Source: Plasmodiophora brassicae
Taxonomy: Eukaryota > Endomyxa > Phytomyxea > Plasmodiophorida > Plasmodiophoridae
Length of the DNA stretch: 64,000 bases
Reading direction: 5' to 3'
NCBI GenBank assembly: GCA_039704465.1
Contig: JASFAU010000003.1
Location: 1,364,001 to 1,428,000, forward strand
Shown here: in pieces, positions 33,169-44,619 of the stretch
How the letters are laid out: each line of letters begins with the position of its first letter
How positions within the stretch are numbered: position 1 is the stretch's first letter
Program-made: the position numbers and the translations under genes
The notes under the pieces: model-generated
What the model was told of the DNA's origin: nothing
Databases searched by the model: none
Seen by the model: only the letters and a program-made list of their open reading frames with translations

Positions 33169-33535
33169 CCGCCTTGACCGAATCCGTCGGCGTCACGTAC
33201 GTGGCGGCAGACGATGCGGGCAGCGGCGAGGAGATCACCTGGGGGATCGCCATGGCCAGGCTAACAACCAGGCCGTCCGACGCCGCGTACCCGAGCGCGT
33301 CCGCCAGCATCGGCAGGATCGAAGACGTCTTGCCGCGGTGAATCCATTCAATGACGGCGCCTTGCTTGGAAGCCTCCTGCAACGTCACCAGCGCGAGGAC
33401 GGCGAACAGCTGGACCTTGTGGTTCAGGAAGTCGGGCCCGTTGTCCGGGACGCTGTTGTGCCTGGCCGTCGCCGGCGTCCCATTATTTCTCGCGATGTCT
33501 CTCGGGGTTACCGCTCCGAGACGCGGCCTACCCGA
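33169..33535 (-). pseudogene. FamA fragment fused to RING copy II, with a gag-derived flank
   Basis: Minus strand from about 33510 reads the FamA segment (VTLQEASKQGAVIEWIHRGK to VTPTDSV) and then runs straight into the RING gene's KAANIGIKCC. Upstream it ends in the same gag-derived junction (ACATCGCGAGAAATAATGGG) that precedes FamA at 49785-49805, so both copies descend from one gag-FamA fusion. Confidence 0.75.
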
Positions 33536-33588
33536 CTATGTAGGTATTTCGCGTCGAACTTTGTTTCGCGTCGAACTTGGTTGCTAGC

Positions 33589-34076
33589 ATGGCATTGACA
33601 TGCAGCATGTGCTCGAAAACCTTCTCAGAGAAGAAGTTGACGCGCCACGTGAAGACGCACACCGACGCTCGCCCGGTGCCGTGCCAGCAATGTCCCAGCC
33701 AGCTGAAAGACATGGATAGCCTGTGCCGGCACCTGGACCGTGCTCATCGCGATCCAGGAGACAGGAGTTCTCCCACTCAAGCCAGTGAACCATGCAAATC
33801 TCCTTTTACGTGCCCCTTCTGTGACGTTGATGGCATCGTCGATTTTTCTCGACTGAAACATCACGTTTACAACAATGTATCAACAGCTGTGCGTGTTGAG
33901 AACCACCCGACAAGCAGACAAGTTTTGGACAATGCTGGACTGGTTCCGGAAGTTCTGGTCTGGACGAGAACCGCAGGCTCTGAGTTATCTCGAGGATTAT
34001 TATTTCAACCGGCCAGATCAATGGTCCCTGGCTTTCCCGAGCAGAGACATGCCAGATACCACCGGCCATAATGAGG
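33589..34076 (+). mobile_element. Mutator-like element 5' part with C2H2 fingers, internally deleted
   Basis: An open frame from 33589 with three C2H2-type fingers: CSMCSKTFSEKKLTRHVKTH, CQQCPSQLKDMDSLCRHLDR(AH) and CPFCDVDGIVDFSRLKHH. After VRVENHPTSRQV it passes directly to LDWFRKFWSG and TGHNE, the block also seen at 30249. The central part with the first two catalytic acids is missing. The frame stops within the SINE that follows. In an intact element the fingers probably bind the element ends. Confidence 0.65.
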
Positions 34077-34586
34077 GGGCGCTGCCCCAGTGGCCTAGCT
34101 GGTCAGGAGTACTAGCAACAGGTCAGCAAGCAGTCGCGGGACCGCAAGGTCCCCAGTTCGAGGCACGAACTCCCCCAAAAAAGTCCCGGTGACCAACAGC
34201 CGTAAATGTTGAAGGGGTGTTTACTGATCAGGCAGCCCAAAGTGCCAGAGCAATTAGGGGTCTCGCTTGAGCGTCTGGGAGGTAAAGGAACGGCCCGTAA
34301 CAAGTGTATGTCGGCTCCCCGGCATAGGCGGTATGGCGAAAGAGGTCCGACAAGAGTGCAGTCGACAAGTCCGAGCGAATCACGTCCCGTTCCGATATCG
34401 TCCAAGGCGCGATGAACCCAGTACAAAGGTGACGGGCCGGCACTGCCAGGCCGGGGGATGTTGGCGTTCTGCTGCTGATCCTTCGATCCTCGGACTCGAG
34501 ACCGAGGCGCCTGCGTGAAAAGAAAAAGCGCGAAAAACAAATAAAACCAAACCAAAACCAAACCAAACCAAAACCAAACCAAACCA
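34077..34586 (+). mobile_element. tRNA-derived SINE, copy 2
   Basis: Plus-strand copy of 29751-30246. Box A-like TGGCCTAGCTGGTCAGG at 34091 and box B-like GTTCGAGGC at 34156; the tail is CCAAACCAAAACC repeats to 34586. It begins directly after the GHNE codons of the transposase fragment. Confidence 0.78.
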
Positions 34587-34660
34587 GTCCAGCATTGTCC
34601 AAAACTTGTCTGCTTGTCGGGTGGTTCTCAACACGCACAGCTGTTGATACATTGTTGTAC
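34587..34660 (-). repeat. inverted copy of 33872-33944 beyond the SINE
   Basis: AGTCCAGCATTGTCCAAAAC...GATACATTGTTG is the reverse complement of the sequence at about 33872-33944, so the SINE and the LDWFRKF segment sit between inverted arms. Confidence 0.85.
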
Positions 34661-34778
34661 GGTTGGCTTTGTGCAGACATTTAGATAGCAGCTATGGTCA
34701 TCTTACTAAATTACTCAATGTCATGGGCCAGACGGCTGGAAATATCACAAGAGGAATCACACAGGTTGAGAGTGCAGG

Positions 34779-36934
34779 TTGAGAGTGCTAAGAGTTGAAG
34801 GAGTTCATACCTGGTTCGTGCAGTTGCACCTGGAGCTTGGTATTTTGGCCTCGATGGCGCAGCTGGACAAGCTGCTAGTGAACGGCCTGAAGCTGTTGTT
34901 GCAGCTAGCGACTGACGATGTAGATACGGGTGCTGTCCTGGCAGCGTTGGGCATCGACAGACAGCCGACTGCAACACAACACCGTGATACGACGCGTCAT
35001 GACTCTGGGGCAGTTTGCTCATTGGAAGAGGACAGAGTCGCCAGTTACGACGCCCATGGAGGCACGTTTGAGGCTGACGTCCCCGGACCACTCTTGGACC
35101 AGGCGATCCGCAAAGGCCAGTCCCACGATATCTCTGCGCAACGACACCTTGACGAAGATGACGACGACAACATGGCCAACGCGAACAGGCCGACTCCAGA
35201 AATCGACAGCTCGCGCGAATACCCCAACGGCAACGTTTGTTACAGGGCCGAGGTGACAAACAGAAAAGATGTATTGCTGTATCGACAAATCGGGTGGGCA
35301 GGCGTAACGTATAGTACCTCGAGTGGGAACAAAACCGCCCGCAAAAGGCATGTAAAATCCTGCCTCGGCGTGTACGTCTGCCCACGTGAGCATTGTGGGT
35401 ACGTCGAGCGCCCGAAGGTTCCCAGGCGCAATCGCAGCAAACACTGCCTGCCGATGAAATCTGCAGCACTATGCGTGCAGCACCAGGAACCGCTGCTGCA
35501 CTTGTCATGCGAGGCTACGATCACCATTGAGGAGCACGATAGGCAGTCTACCACCGTAGTTATCGTCTCCAACAACGGTGTTCACCGACATCCGAGGCCA
35601 CCCCCCATCAGGCCCGGCCCTCGGCGGAAGCATATGCCGCGTTTAAGCAGATGGTCAAGTTCGCGCCGGAGCTGACGCCGAAGCAGCTACTTGTGGGTGC
35701 CCAAACCAGGCCTGCTCTTGGCCAACTACACAGTGCGCTTGCAAACATTGATCGCGTGAAATACTACCGATCGAAGATTGTCGAGAGGCCCGACTCGTCC
35801 ATGGCCGGTCTCTACACGTATGAGCGGGATTGTGTAGAGCGGATTTTCCCCTTTATCAGTGTGCTGGGCTTCGTGATTCAAACCAACTTTATGAGGGAAA
35901 GGCTTAAAGCCAGGGAATCGGCACTTCAAAGCGACTCGATCGAAAAGCTGCACATCATCGGTGCCAGCAGAGATGCCTACAGGAATGCGACGATAACAAT
36001 GACGACAGGTCATTGTCCTTTACTCCAAAGGAATATTCCTGTCCTAATAAGCCTGCTCTATGGAAAAAGTGCCGACCATTATGCATTCCATTTCGATTCG
36101 TTGTTCCAGTCGATGCAAATGCCCCGTAACCTGGATGAGTGGGGGGACACTTTCCCCGGCAACACTTGCGATTTCTCGGACGCTGAACGGGCAGGCTTCG
36201 AAACCGCCTTACGGGAATACTGCTCGATTCCTGATGACGTCGATGTTCACATGGAGCGGTACTACCGTTTTTGTGAAGTTCATTTCAAACGGACCCTGTC
36301 CAGGGTCACAAACAATCACGCGCTCGTACCCAGCTCTGAACAGAAAGCTTGCTACAAGAATCTGGTGTCGTTGCTGAAGCAGACTGATCCTGAATCCTTT
36401 GCAGATCGTGTTGAAGGGATCGTTCGTAAGTATCCGAAGCTCAAAGCATGGCTGGATTGGCATCTGCACGAGAGTCGTGGAAAGCACATTTTTCCTGCTC
36501 TGGGCTCCAGCGAAATGGCATTCATGTCCCGGGACACGAACGCCCAGGAGAGCGTTGGTGGTTCCTGGGAACGCAGCGCACCATCACTGAAAATGACAAT
36601 CGGTCAGACAATTGGTCACACTCACCGATTCGTGAAAGAGATAGAGGCTGCATACAACAACGCACTCGTGGGCATTCGCGACAAGTACAAGCCACGCAAG
36701 GCTCGCAACGATGGCAGACCGCCAGACACAATTCCAAGGATCCGGTCCGCGACCAAGAGGAAACGACGGCAACAGGAAGCTGCGACAGAACGCGTCATCA
36801 AGAAGATAAGAGGTAGTCGCTGCGAAGACAGGCTCACACCAGTGGGAACTGACGTCAACTGGGCCACATTCGGGATACCTTGGAGCTTCACTTACGGGGA
36901 CGTGACTTATACCAACACCTCGATACGCCTCTAA
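34779..36934 (+). CDS. Mutator-like transposase with GCM/WRKY-type zinc finger
   Basis: Two overlapping frames (34779-35675 and 35651-36934) become one if the C run at 35601-35606 is one base longer. The N-terminal half is acidic. The zinc-binding block CLGVYVCPREHCGYVERP...CLP...C..H (about 35360-35490), with H-R-H at 35585, matches GCM/WRKY-superfamily fingers found in fungal MULEs. The second half holds the transposase core, e.g. HIIGASRDAY...TMTTGHCPL, DFSDAERAGF (likely second acid) and KHIFPALGSSEMAFMSRDTN followed by ESVGGSWE. The C-terminal end is basic (KRKRRQQ). The frame ends right where a ubiquitin-protease-like module begins. By family knowledge it would cut and move DNA. Element ends were not found. 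Confidence 0.6.
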
Positions 36935-37986
36935 TGATGGTGTACTTGTGGTACAAGTACAATGCTCTGAGCATTCCTGACGATCCGATCCTGCACGAAG
37001 TACTTGACTGCGTACGGAAGGAGAAGTATGGCGAGGCGCGCTACTTGTGGTGGACAGCCAAGTTGAACGGACCTGCTGATGGGGAGGGACACCAGATCGA
37101 CTTGTCAGGGGATCCGGCCGAACGATTTCTCAACTATTTGAGCGATTTATTCGCTTTCCAGTACGTCGTCGACACATCGTGTTCGTCAGACTATTGCCCA
37201 CAAAGCGTCCAAACAGTTGAGTCCGACTTGCTCGACCGTATCGCTCTGCCTCCTAACTGTCAAGGAATCAACGACACTGTGCTAGACATGGTTACAGGAG
37301 TACGTGTGGGCAAATGCGGAGCCCTGGCATCACCTGATCATGTAACGGCAAACAGTTCCGCATTGTGGTTCGAGGACGTGGCTCCGGCCGCACGGCACGA
37401 TAATGTACAAATGTGACAGCGATCGCATCCATAAGCAGTGGAATGTCTTCAGAGCTCCTTCCATTCTCCGAATCGACACCTCGGACCTTCTGGTACGTTC
37501 GGCTTCTGAAACTTTGAGGTTCGGCGGACTCAGATACGAGCTGTGCGGCTTGCTCTTCACGAATTCCAACGCCACTCACTTCTCTGGCATGGTATACCTG
37601 CCAGGAGGGCTAAGGATTTTGTATGATGGTCTCCAGTCCCCAAAACTCAGAAGGGTATCTCGTGATGAGGCGCCAAATAGACCGATAATGTACGCGTTTT
37701 ACGCGCTGGTCGACAAGGTTGAAAGCGGAAGCGCTGTCGAAACCCGTGATGGCAGGGCGGAACCCCATGCCTCGGAATCTCCTTCGACGAGACACGAACC
37801 TCCTCACGCGAAGCAAAGACAGAGTGCTCAAGGAAGGGTCCCTGGTGCTGATGGTCACTTGGCTTCTCAACGGGCACCAGATGAGTCGTTACAGGCCGAC
37901 AACACCAATAGCGCCGTGTATGATTTATCCACCGAGCTCCAACGAGTCGGTATACCATGGTCGTTCACCTACCGGTACTTGTTAAT
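36865..37986 (+). CDS. ubiquitin-specific-protease-like module 1 of the MULE, frameshifted
   Basis: Starts FGIPWSFTYGDVTYTNT at the end of the transposase frame, then shifts frame to LDTPLMMVYLWYKYN. Next come ARYLWWTAKLNGP...DLSGDPAERFLNYLSDLF and a CSSDYCPQ pair. After another frame change it continues YELCGLLFTNSNATHFSGMV and LRILYDGLQS. This order (N-T-box, W-rich helix, Cys pair, and a HF...YDG box with a candidate catalytic His) resembles USP-like domains carried by fungal transposons, from memory. The position where an N-T-C box would hold the nucleophile reads N-T-S or N-T-L depending on the frame, so the catalytic Cys is not visible and activity is doubtful. Confidence 0.45.
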
Positions 37987-38901
37987 GTAAGGTAGCACCT
38001 AACGAGGCAGTTGACGCTTTTTGTGCTAGGTCATTTCAAGCGACCAATACATGCCCAATGGACAGTGCTCTTATGGCCGTGTACTTTTTATGGGTTGAGC
38101 ACTGCCTTGTTTTTTCCGATCTGAAGAATCTAATATTGGTCTGTGCAGCAATATCGCAAGTTTGATATCGGAAAGGAGCACGAATGCCTTCTTAGGGTGC
38201 TAAGACTTCTTCATGCTGGGCAGCATGAAGAAGCTCGATATATATGGGCAACTCAGCGAATGAAGCGACCTGTCGACGGTTCTCAACGTACATGGGACTT
38301 CTATGGAGACCTGCATTCTGCGTTGTACGCCGTCGAGCCGGACTTGTTCGATTTCAAGACAGTCGATGAAACCTCATGTCAGAAGAGCACTTGCCCGCAA
38401 CCGCAATCCCAGCTGAGAAAAACCCACCGGGCGATTGTCGTCGAAACTTCGGCAGGAGGCGGCGTTCCAGCTATTGCTCAGCGTATCATCGAGCGCTTCA
38501 TATCGTCCCGTCCAACAGAGAGGCGATGCAATGCTGTCCCCGATGACGGCACTGATATGGAATTACTCTACGACGAATCCATGTTCAGGCCAGCGGATGG
38601 ATGGTTCAGATGCGCTGGAACGCTGACAATCCTCGAGCGAGACGTTGTGACCCGTCCGAAGATATTGGTTCTAAATGTCCCGTACTGGGAGGACCATCCG
38701 ATGACCACTCGGTCAGTGGAGTCAATCGGGATGGATATCAAGCTGAAGCGCGAGTTGTACGAACTGGCAGCTATAATGTTTCACAACTCCTCACGCACCC
38801 ACTTCACGGTGGCCATCGTTACCGATGAAGGACTTAGGAGTATGCATCTCTGTGGCCCTGTTTCAACAACGTGGTGCCGGCGCATTTCAACGGTCATGTG
38901 A
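37930..38901 (+). CDS. ubiquitin-specific-protease-like module 2 of the MULE
   Basis: A second copy of the same module. It opens with GIPWSFTY at about 37950. After a non-coding-looking gap (37990-38142, possibly an intron, although phases do not fit cleanly) it continues CLLRVLRLLHAGQHEEARYI, then FYGDLHSALY and CQKSTCPQP. It ends YELAAIMFHNSSRTHFTVAI, the candidate His box. The two modules share residues and layout, so they arose by tandem duplication. Only this half is a clean open frame of about 250 residues. Function inferred only by resemblance. Confidence 0.45.
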
Positions 38902-38921
38902 GTGTGATACTCACATGACCG
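38891..38921. other. perfect hairpin (13-bp stem, 5-nt loop)
   Basis: CGGTCATGTGAGT and its exact complement around loop GTGAT, overlapping the stop codon of the preceding ORF. May mark an element end or be a transcription end signal. Confidence 0.7.
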
Positions 38922-39330
38922 TGTTTGTCCGTGAAGCGCACTGAGTCGGACGGTCCAGTGGCCAGTGGCATTCCGGTTGGGTTTCGTTGATGTGCTTGTC
39001 CGTGAAGCGCACAAACCAATGGTTAAGTACCCGTGGCATTTCCGGTCCAATGGCCGGTTGGGTTTGTCGTCTGCTATTGTGCTTGTCCGTGAAGCGCACA
39101 AACCATTGGCTAATTAGTACCCGTGGCATTTACGGCATTTCCGGTAAGTACCCGTGGCATTTACGGCATTTCCGCTAAGTACCCGTGGCATTTACGGTTG
39201 GGTTTGTCGTCGGCTAAATTTGTTTGTCCGTGAAGCGCACAAACCAATGTCTAAGTACCCGTGGCATTTCCGGGTCCAATGGCTAAGTACCCGTGGCATT
39301 TCCGGTTGGGTTTGTTTGTTTGGGGCAGCC
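38922..39330. repeat. short tandem/dispersed repeat array
   Basis: Four copies of TTGTCCGTGAAGCGCAC(AAACCA) at about 38925, 38996, 39085 and 39224, and seven of (AAG)TACCCGTGGCATT, spaced irregularly at 30-140 bp. No spacer regularity of a CRISPR. It probably lies in the 5' region of the next element. Confidence 0.8.
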
Positions 39331-39362
39331 ACGCGGTGAGTGGACCGACTCGCCCAGTCAGA

Positions 39363-39420
39363 GCTTGACTCGGACGCGAGTCGCTCTTGACTCGGACTGA
39401 CAGTCATCCTTGACTCGGAC
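39363..39420 (+). repeat. three copies of CTTGACTCGGA
   Basis: Copies near 39364, 39389 and 39411, about 150-200 bp upstream of the large transposase gene. Possibly transposase binding sites. Confidence 0.5.
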
Positions 39421-39563
39421 TCCGTGGAGAATGGCTGTTTTTTCGATACCAACGTTTTACGAGGATTGCAGCGATTGCTTGACGTTTTATGTTGTTGTTT
39501 TTTGTTGGACGAGGGCTCCTTGGTCCGCAGGGCTGACTCTGGGGTGTCATTGTGTAGTCGGTC

Positions 39564-42500
39564 ATGCCCAGGGGAGGAGCGCGTCCAGGCGCAGGGCGCA
39601 AGCGAACGAGGGCGCTGTCGCCAGCGCCGACTGGCGGCCGGCAGACGTCCATGCATCATTTTCTTGGATCAGCAACACGCGCGGTGTCTTCCAGTCCTGA
39701 TCGAGATGCCCGAGCTCTCGCATTGCCTGCACTGCCATCGTCAGAACCGGTCACACCAGCCAACGACAGTGCTGTCGTGATTCCACCGGTTTCGTCCAGT
39801 TCTCGGCCAGATGTAGCATCACTGCCGACATCGTCATCGACCCTAGCGGCCCAGCCGGCCACCAACAACGCTCTTCTTCGAGCACTTGAGGATTCGACGT
39901 CCGCCGCTCTTCGTATGGCGACTGCACAAGGCACTGCTGTACGGTGTCTTCCCGGTACTGCTGCTGCGATTGCCCAGACACGCGATTCACCGGTTATGTC
40001 ATCTGAGGCGTCTAGCCCTGCATCGTCGCCGCCGTCGAGCAATTCACCTGTGCATTCGGGAGTACCGCCAATGCCATTGCTGACTACAGGAAGCGGATCA
40101 TTGGATCGGTTCCTTCGACGCTTTGGTCGGTCGGGGAGGGATGGCTCTGCTGACCATGGCGCCGACGCCAATGAACTGCCGTTCGAGCTACAAGCGTCAG
40201 ATGCACTTTTGGAAACGTCCGACTCCACCGATGAGTCCGACGACGGCGGCATTACAACCGGTGAGCGCATCGTCGATGACAAATGCTGTCATGCGGCCCT
40301 CACTTACACACATGCGCATATAGATGAAGATGACGAGGACAGTGGGCATGTGGATGCAGGCCCTTCGGTTCAGAATCGTTCACGGCGTATATCGTCGGCC
40401 ATGCGGAACCATCTCGAGTGCATTGTCAACGACCTTCGGCGAGATGATAGCGCTTTGCTAGCGGGTGTTAAGCACGGCCAGTGCTGGGTGCATCCACCAG
40501 TGCCATGTGTGCGGGAGAACATTAAGGACATCTCATTGGATTTGTTCTATTTGGTTCCTGTATTCATCTGGGACGTCGAGACCATGTTCTGCGATCTTCA
40601 GTTAAAGTGGCCGAGATGTGGACATGAACGCTTCAACAAGCAGATTCGCGGCCGTCCCAATGTCGTGCGAAAGGGATGGACCATGGGCCGTCGCGTTGTT
40701 GGGCGTGATCGCTCCTACTACGTTGTCACCCGCCGTTACCGATGCGGCAATTGCCAAGCACGTGGTCTGACTCCGTCCACGTTCAGTGGCCATGACCCCG
40801 AGCTCTTGGTCAGTCTGCCGTCGTTCGTTCGCACCGTTTTTCCTGCCTTCATTACGCACCGCAGCGGGATCGACAAGTCGGTACTCGACGAAATGAGGTC
40901 GCTGGTCGATCATGGTGTATCGATCGCTGGATTCGCCCGCCATCTCATGGAGACGCATACGCTGCGGTACACGAGGACGCAGATCCAATATTTTGGTGCC
41001 CTCCAACATTGTCTGCATCGTTTCGGCTATGCCTTTACCAAGCAGCAAGCCATTTCGCCGCAACAGTTCTCGGCCTTCGACGACCCGAACGGCTACGATG
41101 GCTTCGTTCCTTCGGCGTCTTTCCTAGAAGCTATGTACCTCAAATACCTGTCTGAGCACCGCCCGCTGATGGACCGGCTGCAACAGACTGTCGATGGGCG
41201 TGTTCTGAAGCTGGACCACTCTTTTAAAGTGCCGAAGCTGTTGCGCATGTTCGGCCCGTATCCCCTCTTTAGCGCACTCCTGACAGCGGTCAATGAGTTC
41301 GAGGAACCCACGCTCCAACGGTTCACCTACAGCACTTCGCTCAATGAAGTCTTTGTCGCGCTTCGAGGTTACTTGCTGCGCTGTCTTCTCAACGGCTTCG
41401 AACTTGCATCGGTTATCGTTTCGGATCGGTGCTGCCAGGACGCTTCCGCGTTCATGGAGATCATCTGGGTTCGCAAAGCATTGGCGAGGCGCGATGCTTT
41501 CTGCTCGAGTTTGAAACGAATTCTCGATCAACTCCTTTCGTCCGTTTCCTCTGATACCCCTATTCACGCTGCGCTATCCGACCTCAACGTTCGCGTGATC
41601 TCTGCTGCTCGTCATAAGGCTCAAACCATGCTGAGGATTGCTGTGGAAGACGAAGACTTGCCGATTGAACAATCGATCGTAAAGAATGTCGTTCAGATGA
41701 TGTCACAGACGGCCCTGCTTGTCGCTCGGGAAGTCGCTGATGGTTATTCAAGCAATCCTGCAGCTCCTGACGACGAAATAATCGGTCGCGTAGTCGCTTC
41801 GATTGCATCCGCTATAGAGACTGTATCCAAGGATACGTCGATGGATGACAGTTCCAGACGTGGCGCTGATCCGTTTCCTGCGTTCTGCTGGCCTGATCCC
41901 GACGGCATTGTCCTGAACAACACCCGGGCCATTTCGGATTTCTGTAGCGCCATCCGCAATCTTCCCATCGCTGACCGTGTTGTTGGTTTCGATACGGAGT
42001 CCAACGTCACCTTTATGAAGGACGGCGCAAGGTGGAAATCAATCACGTCACCGGTTTGTACGGTACAAATCGCACTTCGCGGCCATCCTCCTCGCGTTCT
42101 GCAATTGCTCAGCGATTGTCCAGTTGGGCTGAAGATGTTGCTTGAAGATCCAACCGTTACGAAGGCCGGGCTATCTATTGAAGGGGACCTCAAAAAACTG
42201 CAGAAGGACTTCGGTGTGTTAATGACCGGTCATGTCGATGTGGCGAAGATCGGCAAACGCTGTGGCAAGATCGCGTCCAGCAAGGTATCACTTGCTCACT
42301 TGATGCAGCGCGTTTTCGGCGTCGCAATGGAGAAAGATCCAAACATCCGGGTCTCCGACAAATGGCTGAAGAAACCATTGCCTGTCGAGTTCGTGCGGTA
42401 TGCTTGTCGGGATGCGTACGCATGTTTGGCGCTGTACGATTACTTCATGCAATTCAACGACTGCACCGTTCCGATTGCGCCAGCGACCGTTGCCTGCGGT

Positions 42501-44404
42501 TTACGCGTCGATGTCGTCATTGGATCGAACGGAAAGCGGCTTGCTTCGGGCTCGATTACCGATCTTTCAAGCGGTCCATCAGGAGCTGTGTGCGTCCGCC
42601 TCGACGAAATCCATGCTCCGGGTCTACGACTAGGATCACGCATGGGCATTGCTGACATAGACTTCAATCGGATCGAGCGCCTCCCTGTTGACGTCGTTGT
42701 CCCCATCGATTCGCTTCGCCACGAGAGCCGGATGCTACCGTCTGCTGAGGACAACCGCGAGGTTGTCGTCTTGAAGGATATTTGGCACTGGCTGGACGCC
42801 ATTCCAGTCAAAGTTTCGCACCCATCGCATGATCGTTTCATGGCATTAATGCGAGATGCCATATTCATGGTTGAGCATCGGTCCGTCGATCTGGTCAAAC
42901 ATCGTCTGGAGCAGTGCGACCTGTTGCCCCCAGGCGATTTCGGTGATTTCATTCATCGCTCTCAATGGGCACGAAGGCGCATACCACGCTATACCCGAAG
43001 TCCAGTCGAAATGGACGCCGCCATCGCGAGGACTGTAGATGAATTTAAGGATATCTCCGACCCCGTAACTGGGCAACCATTGCTGACAAAGGAGGCTCTA
43101 AGCCAGATTGAGGTAATGCTCGCATCAGCAACACGAAATACGAATGACAACGTGGCTGACCTCTTCGAACTTGACAGGTTATGCGCAAACACGTCAGGAA
43201 GGGGTGCTTAAGTGACCCTCCAGGGTTTCAGTTTTATACGCAACTCGGCTTCGATCGCCTTGGTATCCCTGTCTACCACTGCTCACGGGGGACAAACTCG
43301 CTGGAAGGAGGCGTACATCGTGAACTCTACCGCTGCTTTGGCTCATTCGGTGCTTCGATCGAGCTGGGCGATGCGTTGGTGGCAGAGAAGCGCCACCGGC
43401 TTTTGATGCGTTCAAGCGTACGGCACCGGGATGATGTCCCGTTCTTCGGACATTACAACATTCTGGAGATTGAAGAAGTCCAGAGGTTGAGCCAGGGTGT
43501 CACAGGCCGGTTGGCGTACCCGAATTGGGTCCCGTTGTCCGAGTATGTGTCCAGTCATGAGCAGTTCGGCGTCGGGCGCCTGACCAAGAGGTCTGTGGAA
43601 GAGGATTGCCCGGCACCGCAACAGCTGTTACGCGGGTGCGCCGCATTCGTTGCACAACGTCTGCAGCAGACGATCCCAGTTCTCCCAGTGAACACCGAGC
43701 GTGAACGTGCGCTGTTCAACGAGGCTGTGCTAGCTTTGGCAAATCAATCTGCGCAGGCCGGCTTCTCCAGAATCGCCGACATGTTCAACGGCCTGGCCAA
43801 TGGTGTGGACGTCTTCAGAAAGACGGACGTCCAGCTGAAGGCGTACCACACCAAATGGCAGGCAAAGGCCGTTCAAACGTCCTTGCCTGCACACAACCGC
43901 CAGCGACTTCGGCTGACAATGACACGAAACCGCGTGACTGAAGATGGGCGAACTGCTGCCACTCCAATTGCGGTTCCTTTCCCACGCCCTGAACCACTAC
44001 CGCTACAATCATCTTCTGCAGAACAGCGGGCGTGTGCAAGTGGCGGCCATGCTCATGCTCCCGCGCTGGTCCCATTAGCCAGGCGCTCCACCCTTCCACC
44101 GTCCGAAAGCCTTCTCGCGTCACCGACGGGTGCATCGCCTACTTCACCCGATCGCAGTACCACAGGTGGCTCTGTCGCGATTATGGCCCGTCTGGTACCT
44201 CCTGTGTCTCCTGTTGCTGCCTTGGCCGTCAACGGCACCGTCCATGACGCTATGCGATCAGGCATTTCCAAACCGACAAAGAATGTAGGTCAGCCCAAGA
44301 AACCACGAGCGCCTAAGAATGTCTGCGGCAAGTGCAAGCAGCAATCCTGCAAGGGCATGTACAACAGGAACTGGTGCACTGGAGCACCAGACGCGTCACA
44401 GTGA
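39564..44404 (+). CDS. large DDE transposase with embedded DEDDy 3'-5' exonuclease domain
   Basis: Two overlapping frames (39564-43211 and 43181-44404) become one protein of about 1,610 residues if the GGGG at 43201 is one base longer. In order: a Ser/Pro-rich low-complexity region (1-250); a zinc-binding region with WPRCGHE and YRCGNCQARG (about 345-415), like a domain I recall as DUF6729; a transposase core with Asp551 (VLKLDHSFKVPK) and Asp621 (VIVSDRCCQ); an RNase D/WRN-type exonuclease with Asp810 and Glu812 (GFDTES), Asp875 (IEGDLKKL), and Tyr946/Asp950 (YACRDAY); then the third transposase acid in RGTNSLEGGVHREL (codon 43304). The C terminus has a CGKCKQQSC...C zinc-like tail. Thus the exonuclease lies between the second and third catalytic acids. 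No element termini were identified with certainty. Confidence 0.7.
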
Positions 44405-44582
44405 TATCGCTATAATCATTGCCCCATGCGCTCTTTACGTTAGATATTATGCGATCGATAGTACATTCGTCCCATCATCATCGTGGCTGCACATATAGTC
44501 AGCTGCCGACTTGTCAGCTGTTCACTATTGGAGTAGGGCAGCGCGCCTTCGTAAACTCAGGGTAACTCTCTTCGCGTGTGTT

Positions 44583-44616
44583 ACTGGCCTGCAACGCGCT
44601 CGCGCGTTGCAGGCCA
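44583..44616. other. perfect hairpin (15-bp stem, 4-nt loop)
   Basis: CTGGCCTGCAACGCG, loop CTCG, then the exact complement. Lies about 180 bp downstream of the transposase-exonuclease stop codon. Could be a terminator or part of the element end. Confidence 0.7.
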
Positions 44617-44619
44617 GCT

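Noticed and set aside
34077..34170. A functional tRNA gene
   Set aside because: Box A and box B-like signals are present but I could not draw a proper acceptor stem or anticodon arm, and the copy continues into a roughly 500-bp repeated body; it is a SINE head.
37987..38148. A 160-nt intron linking the opening of USP-like module 2 to its body
   Set aside because: Donor GTAAGG and acceptor GTGCAG look good, but the joined phases do not match the downstream frame, so I do not claim it.
38922..39330. CRISPR-like array
   Set aside because: The repeats are irregularly spaced, partly nested and in a eukaryotic genome; there are no uniform spacers or cas genes.
43178..43212. A 35-nt intron joining the two transposase-exonuclease frames
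   Set aside because: It would restore the frame, but is shorter than all well-supported introns here (at least 45 nt) and would remove codons; a one-base change in the G run is simpler.
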